Of a stretch of DNA of 27,566 bases, positions 21,607-27,566 are shown in pieces; within the stretch, counting starts at the first letter, position 1, and each line of letters starts with the position of its first letter. The DNA comes from XYD1-FULL-44-32 sp964433715 (lineage in GTDB: Bacteria; Patescibacteriota; Minisyncoccia; Phycocordibacterales; XYD1-FULL-46-19). Both the position numbers and the translations under genes were made by a program. The stretch is taken from positions 1 to 27,566 of the forward strand of contig CAYSSL010000005.1 in assembly GCA_964433715.1 (NCBI GenBank). Reading direction: 5' to 3'. Under the pieces are notes generated by a model. The model was not told the DNA's origin and did not search any database. It was given only the letters and a program-made list of their open reading frames with translations.

Positions 21607-23415
21607 TTAAACGCCGCTATTGTTTAGTTCCTCCTTAGCTTTTTTGATGGCCAATAGTTGTGAAGGGTCAGAAGTGATAATTTGGTCTTCGGTGTAAGAA
21701 GAAATAATTTTTATGGCCACTCGCTTTAGACCAGCAAAGAATATACCTTCACCAACATTAGACTCAAGTAGAAGATATTTCTCCTCGTCAGTTAAATTGA
21801 AAGTAGTTTGAACTAGATCAATAGAAGCGGGCGATTGTTTTAGTAAAAGTTGAATAGATGAGTTGGTGATAATCGGGGTGCCATAGGGTGATCGTAAAAA
21901 GTCCCCCACGTCTTGGGTGATAGTGGCCACTCCTAGATAGTATTTACGACCACGTTTTACTAAAGAGAAAAGAAATGAAGCGGTGTCTTCGGCTTTCATC
22001 ATCCACCACGCCTCGTCTACTACCAACAGGCGCTTTTTTAAGTTGCGGCGGACAGTATTCCAAATATGATGCATTACAATATACATCGCCACTGGTTTAA
22101 GCTCGTCTTCCATATCGCGGACCGAAAACACAACAAATTGCTTATTTATATCCACATTGGTTGGTTTGTTGAGAAATCCTGCCCATGTGCCTTGGGTGTA
22201 TTTAGCTAGCCTCTGGGCCAAAGATTCTCCCCCATCCATTCCCGCTAAAACCAGTTCTAAGTCGGACAGTAGAGGGGCTGGTTTATTGGTAAAGTCCGTA
22301 CCGGGGGTAATATCTTTTAGGGCGTAAGTTTCGGTGATGGCAGCGTCCATAATTGAGTCTTCCTCTGGTGATAGCCCCCCTAGCATTATGCGCATTAGAC
22401 CAACAATATTAATAATGTTGGAACGCAGGACATCCGCCGGAGACTCATCTTCTCTGGGGAAAGGTAGATCAAAAGGATTAATATGGTGTTCGGAAGTTAG
22501 GGAAATATTAAAATACCGTCCCCCCACCGCTTCAGCCAAAAATTCATACTCACGCTCAGGGTCGATCACAATAACGTCGGTGCCAAACATTAGACTACGG
22601 AGAATTTCTAGTTTGGTAGCATAAGATTTTCCAGAACCAGATTTGGCAAAAACGACGGAGTTGTAGTTTTCTAACGAAAAGCGGTCAAACAAGATTAATG
22701 ACGAGTTGTGGCGGTTGATGCCATACAGTATTCCTTTGTTGGAGGTGAGGTCAAAAGAAACAAAAGGAAAAAGTGACGATAGTGGCGCAGAATTTAATTT
22801 GGTGTGTATGCCGAGGGCATCCTCACCTATGGGTACAATACTTTTAAAACCCTCCTCTTGTTGAAATAAGGCTGGTTTAATATATACCAGCTTGGCATCT
22901 AAAATAGATTTAATTTCTGATTCGGTGTTTTCTAGTTCTTCTATCGTGTCACCATAAATAGTAATATAAAGGCCTAGATCAAAAATTCTCTCTCTGGCTT
23001 GTTGAAGTTGGTCACGGAGGGTTTCAATATCGGTATAGGCGGTGTCTAGTATAGGATCACGGACAAACCCCTTGTCTTCTTTAATACTAATTTGGCTTTG
23101 AACTTCAGCTAATTTTTTTTGGAGATCACGCAAAGCTTCGGCGGTATCAACCGGGTGAACAAAAATAGACACATCAAAAACTTTATCTAGGTTTATGATA
23201 GGTGAAAACCAGTCTTCCGTCAGATAACGAGGGTAAGATATAACAAAAAAGGTTCGGGCGACCTTTGAACCCAAATTGACCTGATTAGGGGTTACCCTTA
23301 GGGCTGAAGGGGCAATAATATCCCTTAGCTCTAAAGAACCCATTTGATATATATCCTGTGGCAAAACAGGAGAAATAGGGTCTTGTTTACTGTCTTTTTT
23401 GTTAAATGGCCACAT
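21607..23415 (-). CDS. VirB4-like secretion ATPase, C-terminal ATPase part
   Basis: This 602-aa ATPase is the energy source of type IV secretion systems. An N-terminal region of ~235 residues has an alpha/beta VirB4 middle domain with a coiled section (LRDLQKKLAEVQSQ, LRDQLQQARERIFDLG). The ATPase domain follows: Walker A KSGSGKS (258-264), DPEREYEFLAEAVGG, Walker B LLVVDEAWWMM with DEAW 467-470, and ATITQDVGDFL. I chose ATG 23413-23415 (MWPFNKKDS), 1 nt after the stop of the preceding gene. The longer frame starting at 23475 overlaps that gene in another frame. The missing VirB4 N-terminal domain is encoded next door, so the protein is split. Confidence 0.92.
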   Translation of the reverse strand: MWPFNKKDSKQDPISPVLPQDIYQMGSLELRDIIAPSALRVTPNQVNLGSKVARTFFVISYPRYLTEDWFSPIINLDKVFDVSIFVHPVDTAEALRDLQKKLAEVQSQISIKEDKGFVRDPILDTAYTDIETLRDQLQQARERIFDLGLYITIYGDTIEELENTESEIKSILDAKLVYIKPALFQQEEGFKSIVPIGEDALGIHTKLNSAPLSSLFPFVSFDLTSNKGILYGINRHNSSLILFDRFSLENYNSVVFAKSGSGKSYATKLEILRSLMFGTDVIVIDPEREYEFLAEAVGGRYFNISLTSEHHINPFDLPFPREDESPADVLRSNIINIVGLMRIMLGGLSPEEDSIMDAAITETYALKDITPGTDFTNKPAPLLSDLELVLAGMDGGESLAQRLAKYTQGTWAGFLNKPTNVDINKQFVVFSVRDMEDELKPVAMYIVMHHIWNTVRRNLKKRLLVVDEAWWMMKAEDTASFLFSLVKRGRKYYLGVATITQDVGDFLRSPYGTPIITNSSIQLLLKQSPASIDLVQTTFNLTDEEKYLLLESNVGEGIFFAGLKRVAIKIISSYTEDQIITSDPSQLLAIKKAKEELNNSGV

Positions 23416-23416
23416 T

Positions 23417-24052
23417 TTATTTGATTGACGGAGCTCTGTGTTCTCCGGGATTAAATATTTTAAAATAAAGCTCAATTAGCTCTTCGGTGCCTAAAGGGGC
23501 AGTCTTTATACCCACTCGCCCTAGACCAGAAGCTACCACGTCCATTCTTTGCTCTAGTTGAATTTTGGTTTCTTCAAAATTGTCAGCAATTTCAGTGGGG
23601 GTTTGAACCGATTTTCGCCCCGGTAGAGGTATTTTAGCCAAGATTGATTCTTTGTTATTAATAACTGCTGGTTCATAGGGTACAATCACAAAGAAAGACT
23701 TGGTCATTACATTGGTGGCTTCGGTAAAAGTTTTAATAAATTCAATATATTCTCTCGCTTGAATTTTTATGAGTTCATTTGTCTGCTCTTTAGTTATGGT
23801 CTCTAGAGTACTAACGTATGGCTGAATATCCAGACGTCTTGATTCAAGGTGAATTTGGATAGAAAAGTCCAATGAGTTGAGAAAGTTTTGATACTGCATA
23901 ATGAGTCCGGTTTTTTCATCTTCTGATTTCAGAGAAAAATTTACCGACGAGGCAATTAGGACTCCTCGGTAGGTACCATCTTTTAAAATAACCACGTTAT
24001 TACGTATCTCTTTGATGGCAACAAAGTCTTGGGTTGATTTGGAGGCGGGCAT
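23417..24052 (-). CDS. VirB4 N-terminal-domain protein (TraC-like), separate gene
   Basis: This 211-aa soluble protein begins MPASKSTQDFVAIKEIRNNVVILKDG and contains RGVLIASSVNFSLKSEDEK and FLNSLDFSIQIHLESRRLD. This is the N-terminal alpha/beta module of VirB4/TraC ATPases (about the first 200 residues of a complete VirB4). A normal stop (TAA) and a start 1 nt later separate it from the ATPase gene, so this looks like a stable gene split rather than a sequencing frameshift. The two products presumably assemble. It follows the PrgI-like gene by 2 nt. Confidence 0.8.
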   Translation of the reverse strand: MPASKSTQDFVAIKEIRNNVVILKDGTYRGVLIASSVNFSLKSEDEKTGLIMQYQNFLNSLDFSIQIHLESRRLDIQPYVSTLETITKEQTNELIKIQAREYIEFIKTFTEATNVMTKSFFVIVPYEPAVINNKESILAKIPLPGRKSVQTPTEIADNFEETKIQLEQRMDVVASGLGRVGIKTAPLGTEELIELYFKIFNPGEHRAPSIK

Positions 24053-24054
24053 GT

Positions 24055-24456
24055 TTATTGAATTTTATCTTTTACATCTAATTTCCAACTAAGCTCTTCT
24101 AGGCGGTTTGAACTTTTGGCTAATATTTCTATATTATTAGTTTCGGTTGTTAGAGTCCTTTTGGGGGCAGTTTTATAATCTTTTTGCCACAAATAGAGTT
24201 TGTTACTCAGGTAGTATTTAATTACTGACTGTAAAACATAAATAAGAGAGCGATTATTTATTTTATAAAAAGCTAGGCCTAGACCGGCGCCAACCGATAA
24301 GAGGATAGGTATGAGGGAAAAATATAGGTTTGGCAATATAACATACCAAAGAAAAGCTAAGGCGGTCCCGCCGGCCACAAAAATAAACTGGGAAAAAGAC
24401 AGTGGACCGAAAATTTTGTTTTCAATTTCAATAAATTGTGGAACCTGAAAATTCAT
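24055..24456 (-). CDS. PrgI/VirB3-like inner-membrane protein
   Basis: The 133-aa protein opens FQVPQFIEIENKIFGPLSFSQFIF, a typical PrgI-family start. It has two TM helices (about 22-41 and 45-63) and a basic soluble tail (KYYLSNKLYLWQKDYK). PrgI/VirB3-like proteins pair with VirB4 and help place it at the membrane, and here it is directly upstream of the two VirB4 genes. It is the first gene after a hairpin and has a TATACT -10-like element 7 nt before the ATG. Confidence 0.85.
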   Translation of the reverse strand: MNFQVPQFIEIENKIFGPLSFSQFIFVAGGTALAFLWYVILPNLYFSLIPILLSVGAGLGLAFYKINNRSLIYVLQSVIKYYLSNKLYLWQKDYKTAPKRTLTTETNNIEILAKSSNRLEELSWKLDVKDKIQ

Positions 24457-24463
24457 TATCTTA

Positions 24464-24469
24464 AGTATA
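24464..24469 (-). promoter_or_regulatory. Possible -10 element of the prgI-virB4 operon
   Basis: Minus-strand TATACT lies 7 nt before the prgI-like ATG. An alternative TATAGT is at 24469-24474. The -35 region is weak and A+T-rich. If used, the message is leaderless. Confidence 0.35.
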
Positions 24470-24516
24470 CTATATAATTTTATTGATAAATATTAGATTA
24501 TTCAGACTTTTGTTTT

Positions 24517-24551
24517 TTAAACCCCCTCGCCTTTTAAGTGAGGGGGTTTAA
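24517..24551 (-). terminator. Terminator-like hairpin splitting the secretion cluster
   Basis: TTAAACCCCCTC (24517-24528) pairs with GAGGGGGTTTAA (24540-24551), 12 bp with an 11-nt loop. It is 12 nt past the stop of the 152-aa gene. The minus-strand tail is TTTAAAAAAC rather than a clean T-run, so it may reduce rather than stop readthrough into prgI. The plus strand has no gene to end. Confidence 0.6.
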
Positions 24552-24563
24552 GTGGTTTAAATA

Positions 24564-25022
24564 TTATTCAGCTGGCTCACGGTAGGGGTCGTCGTGACTT
24601 GGTCGCTGATAGGGGTTCGGGGTGGTTGGACCAGAGGTGGTAAATAGATTTTTCATTTTTTGGTCAAAGATTGATTGAGGAGCTGGGGTTTGCTTTTCTT
24701 CGGTTTGAGGTGGATTCTTTAAGTAGTCTTGAATGGGAGAAAAAATTTGAGCATTTACGGCTTGGGCAATTTTTTCCGCCTTGTCTTTATCAATATTTAG
24801 GGCTCGACTTAGTCTGGTTGTAAACATATAAGGCCTAGTTAGGCCAAACATTACTAGACCTGTTTCGTTGGCCAGCTTACCAGCTTCGTCTATGTGAAGT
24901 TTGTGTTGTTCGCTTATTTTTTTTATAGCTTGAGCTGTTTCGGTAGAAGTGATGGCTTCTTTTAACATTTCTGGTAAGTTCTCAAACTGAGTATTTAATT
25001 GGGATATGGTGTATTCAGACAT
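24564..25022 (-). CDS. Small conserved helical protein of the secretion cluster
   Basis: This 152-aa soluble protein has an N-terminal helical domain (about 1-100; EMLKEAITSTETAQAIKKIS, HIDEAGKLANETGLVMFGLT, NIDKDKAEKIAQAVNAQIF) and a Pro/Thr/Gln-rich disordered tail. The block 'STE.A..I..I...H.LHID..G.LA.ETGLVM.GLT' is one I associate with CPR genomes, but no function is known. It sits between the charged protein and the hairpin, 9 nt after the former. A regulatory or adaptor role is possible. Confidence 0.65.
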   Translation of the reverse strand: MSEYTISQLNTQFENLPEMLKEAITSTETAQAIKKISEQHKLHIDEAGKLANETGLVMFGLTRPYMFTTRLSRALNIDKDKAEKIAQAVNAQIFSPIQDYLKNPPQTEEKQTPAPQSIFDQKMKNLFTTSGPTTPNPYQRPSHDDPYREPAE

Positions 25023-25031
25023 AATTTTGGG

Positions 25032-25919
25032 TTAGTTGCTATCTGGTCGGCCAGTATCATTGTTTGGATTGGCGGCCGGTCGGCTATTTTGGGCTCTCTC
25101 CCTAGACTCTCTCTGGGCCCTCTCTAGAGATGTTTCTGAACCCCTTCTTCTTGCTTGGTTGCCGCGAGTGTTAGTATCAACACCATAGTTGATATAATCC
25201 TGTACTTCTTGAGTACCATTTTGTCCTAGATTTTTGATAATAGCCTCGTATTCCTCAACGGACATATTGGACGAATTTTTTTGGATTTGTTTTACCACTT
25301 GAACATTTATATGTGGAGCTGTGCTCCTATGGGCCAGAAGCTCGGTTGGCAAGGCGGCCACTTCACCACCACTAATTTTTTTGATTTTCTCGGCAATATA
25401 GGTACGGTCTTCGTCACTCTCTCTACCACCTTTAATGTTTTTGGCGATTTCTGTAAGTTTGGCAACGATTTCTCTAGATTCTTTATTGCGCAAGCGCTTA
25501 TCCATTTCACTTTCAGCTTTATCAATCTTTTGGCCTTTTTCACCAATGCTTCGGTATTCTTCACGTAGCGCTTTTATTTCGTCACTTATGAGAATTTGAG
25601 CTTTTTCTTCTTTGTTTGGTGCTTCTCCCCGCTCCTCTTTTTCTCTGGCCGGTCTGGCTTGTTCCTCGGCTTCTCGTTCAAGATTGACCTTGTCTATATC
25701 AGACAGGTTGCCATAAACAGTTTTGCGATCTTCCTCGTCTGCAAGTTTTTGGAATTTATTGTACTGCTCTTTAATAGAAAGCTCTTCTCCTCCTTCATAT
25801 TGGACGAAGCGGCGAAGTTGTTCACCAAATACTTTATTGGCCGATTCTTTCTTTTCTTCTGGTAAACCATTTCTTAATTCGCGGATCATCTCGCGATTTG
25901 GGGCGTTGTTTAAGTTTTT
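25032..25919 (-). CDS. Highly charged protein or TrbL C-terminal tail, N-terminus in assembly gap
   Basis: A 295-residue open frame, ending at 25032, comes out of the gap at 25919. It is rich in Glu, Lys and Arg and mostly helical (ELRNGLPEEKKES, QEVQDYINYG), with an Arg/Ser/Asn-rich disordered end. It has no TM helix in the visible part, so it should be cytosolic. No start codon can be chosen because the N-terminus lies in the gap. The reading frame reaches exactly the gap edge, so if the true gap is a multiple of three it could be the cytosolic tail of the TrbL/VirB6-like protein upstream. As written (100 N) the frames differ. Confidence 0.55.
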   Translation of the reverse strand, partial: KNLNNAPNREMIRELRNGLPEEKKESANKVFGEQLRRFVQYEGGEELSIKEQYNKFQKLADEEDRKTVYGNLSDIDKVNLEREAEEQARPAREKEERGEAPNKEEKAQILISDEIKALREEYRSIGEKGQKIDKAESEMDKRLRNKESREIVAKLTEIAKNIKGGRESDEDRTYIAEKIKKISGGEVAALPTELLAHRSTAPHINVQVVKQIQKNSSNMSVEEYEAIIKNLGQNGTQEVQDYINYGVDTNTRGNQARRRGSETSLERAQRESRERAQNSRPAANPNNDTGRPDSN

Positions 25920-26019
25920 NNNNNNNNNNNNNNNNNNNNNNNNNNNNNNNNNNNNNNNNNNNNNNNNNNNNNNNNNNNNNNNNNNNNNNNNNNNNNNNNN
26001 NNNNNNNNNNNNNNNNNNN
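25920..26019. other. Assembly gap of 100 N
   Basis: A second placeholder of exactly 100 undetermined bases. It removes the end of the TrbL/VirB6-like gene and the start of the charged gene, or the middle of one joint gene. Confidence 0.98.
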
Positions 26020-27552
26020 TTTATACATATCACCAGCCATTTGACAGCCAACTTTTTGGGCAACCATCAATCCACCAAGCATGAGGCCGTTCAAAATCAT
26101 AAATATAAAGACTTGTGACATAACATTTGATTTCATGGCCGCTTGTTGCATTAGGCCACCCGCACTATACATTTCATTGTATATAGCAAAAATGATGTAC
26201 AAGAAAAACATAAAGATTGGTGCAAACAAAAGATCACACCTTAGGCGGTCGGACCAAGCTTTATAAACTTCTTTTAATGGCTCAAAGCCATACCCTAGAA
26301 AGGCTAAGGGTGCGGTCATTAATAAAATAATCAGAGATACCCCTCTTACTAAAAAGAGGATACAGGCCGACCCAAGGGTAAAGATGGTAATAGTTATAAG
26401 TATGACAAGGCCAGCATTTTTGGCGAGAATTCCTAGGGTGTGGCTATCAACCCCTGCGTTAGGGTTGTTGGAAGAATTCATAGCGGTCGGGGCTGGTTTG
26501 GTTGAAAATTGTTGAAGGCTATTTCTGAAAGGGGCAGATAAGTCTGGATTGGTTGAATCGGTACCAATCATTCGGTAAAAAGTAATGGCGCCGACATTGG
26601 ACGCGTCAATGGCTATTTTGGTAAAAGTGGCACTAAAGTTTACAAACAGGGCCATCATTATTACACTGGTGACCATTTTTTTGGCGTCAACTTTGGTTAT
26701 TTGTAAAACAGTACCAAAGGCAGTGTAAAGAAGAATAAAAATAAAAAAAATATTAGCGACATCTCGTGCCATTGTCCAGCCATATTTTACAATTTTCATA
26801 TCAGTCAGAAGTTGGCTGAATTTAATAATTGTAAAATCAATAGTAAGACTAAATAGAGCGCTAACTACCCATAAGACCCAAGTATATAGCCAGATAAGCA
26901 GACCAAAAGCTGCATCAACAATATTGGCAACACAAATATCTAAATCAAAATGCACAAACGACATGCATCTTCTTGCTGATAGCTCAGCTTTTACTTGGGT
27001 TAGATAGTTTGAATTTACTCGGTCTACGGTGTGAATATTTTGTTCTTGGTTGTCTGCTGATACTTGAAGTTCAGCTGCTTCTTGTCTGAGTTCATTTGCT
27101 CTTGTTGTATCCCCCGCCGCTTCAGCTTCAGCTGCTTGAGCTCTTAGTAACTCTATTCTAGCCATGGTTTGTCCCCTAAGAAGCTCAGCTTGCCTTTCCT
27201 GTATTTCATTTACCGCTTCTTGGGTGGCCAAAATCTCATCGTCATACCACCCAAAACCACTCAGAACAGTATTAACAGCATTATTGTCAAACCAGTTTAA
27301 GGGGTTGAAGACACTGGTCGGGTTGGTTATTAAAGTTTCCTGTAGATCTTGTAGCTGTTCTTCTAGTCTTTGCATCTCCCGTCTCATGTTGGCGATTGGT
27401 TCTCGGTAAGAATCAACTATGGCTTGTAGTTCGGCGATTGAGGGGGCTTGACCGTTAACAGTATTTTGAGGCAACAAAATTAACAAGGAAGATATTATTA
27501 CCAGAGAGCCACCAAATATATATTTTCTAAATTTTAACGAAGTAAAAATCAT
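26020..27552 (-). CDS. TrbL/VirB6-like polytopic secretion protein with periplasmic coiled-coil domain, C-terminus in gap
   Basis: 511 residues are visible from ATG 27550-27552 to the gap edge. A signal sequence (about 1-35) is followed by a long helical, coiled-coil-rich exported region (about 38-185; MRREMQRLEEQLQDLQETL, AQAAEAEAAGDTTRANELRQ). The VirB6/TrbL-like core has several TM helices (about 215-240, 260-285, 290-315 and later pairs), including FLGYGFEPLKEVYKAW and the final MAGDMYK. VirB6/TrbL forms the inner-membrane channel of type IV secretion. The N-terminal exported coiled coil is larger than in classical VirB6 and could reach the wall. Two Cys (RRCMSF and DICVAN) may pair. It is the most upstream gene of the cluster in this window. 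Confidence 0.75.
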
Positions 27553-27566
27553 GGTAGAACAATATT

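Noticed and set aside
25834..25919. Continuation of the TrbL-like frame past the second gap
   Set aside because: This frame right of the gap is a shadow of the charged-protein frame. The gap length is arbitrary, so it is not a true continuation.
1..27566. CRISPR arrays, tRNA/rRNA genes, insertion sequences, prophage genes
   Set aside because: Looked for and not seen: no regularly spaced repeats, no tRNA-like cloverleaf, no transposase or phage structural genes.

Overview
The window looks like a piece of a Patescibacteria (Candidate Phyla Radiation) genome, most likely from the Parcubacteria side. That is an inference from gene content. The evidence is a cut-down type IV secretion-like cluster (PrgI-like protein, a VirB4 split over two genes, a TrbL/VirB6-like protein, a signal-peptide protein with a WEADTYTP motif and a membrane-anchored propeller-like protein), several small or domain-reduced housekeeping proteins, very tight gene packing, and almost no Shine-Dalgarno sequences. 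I see no tRNA, rRNA, CRISPR array or insertion sequence. Two runs of exactly 100 N (5196-5295 and 25920-26019) are scaffold gaps, and each interrupts a gene.

Left part (1-5350, all minus strand). A DNA-repair group comes first: exonuclease III (cut by the window edge), a family-4-like uracil-DNA glycosylase without iron-sulfur cysteines, and a minimal alkyltransferase domain. Next are a 76-residue acidic membrane peptide with its own promoter and terminator, polA without a proofreading domain, tsaE, and a GC-rich arginine/glutamine-rich coiled-coil gene that runs into the first gap and has a near-consensus promoter beyond it.

Middle part (5600-13700). On the plus strand are a PilB/GspE ATPase, then ruvB-yebC-ruvC, a 57-residue acidic protein and a class A penicillin-binding protein; tyrS is on the minus strand. 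Between pilB and ruvB lies a strongly structured 175-nt element. It has a good minus-strand promoter on one side and a weak terminator on the other, and I read it as an undescribed small RNA gene.

Origin region (13690-18015). A DciA-like small protein, dnaN and dnaA run on the minus strand; rpmH, rnpA and yidC run on the plus strand. DnaA-box-like sequences lie between dnaA and dnaN and upstream of dnaA, so this is very probably oriC.

Right part (18012-27552, all minus strand). This is the secretion-like cluster: TrbL/VirB6-like protein, a charged protein, a small conserved protein, a hairpin, then PrgI-like, VirB4 N-terminal part, VirB4 ATPase, a small membrane protein, a secreted beta protein, a VirB2-like two-helix pilin fused to an M15-type peptidase-like domain, and the membrane-anchored propeller protein. 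The pilin-peptidase fusion would place a cell-wall-cutting activity on the secretion subunit itself.

A recurrent signal across the window is a -10 promoter element lying only 6-10 nt before the start codon (xth, alkyltransferase, tsaE, pilB, tyrS, PBP, rpmH, prgI). This suggests leaderless or nearly leaderless mRNAs.
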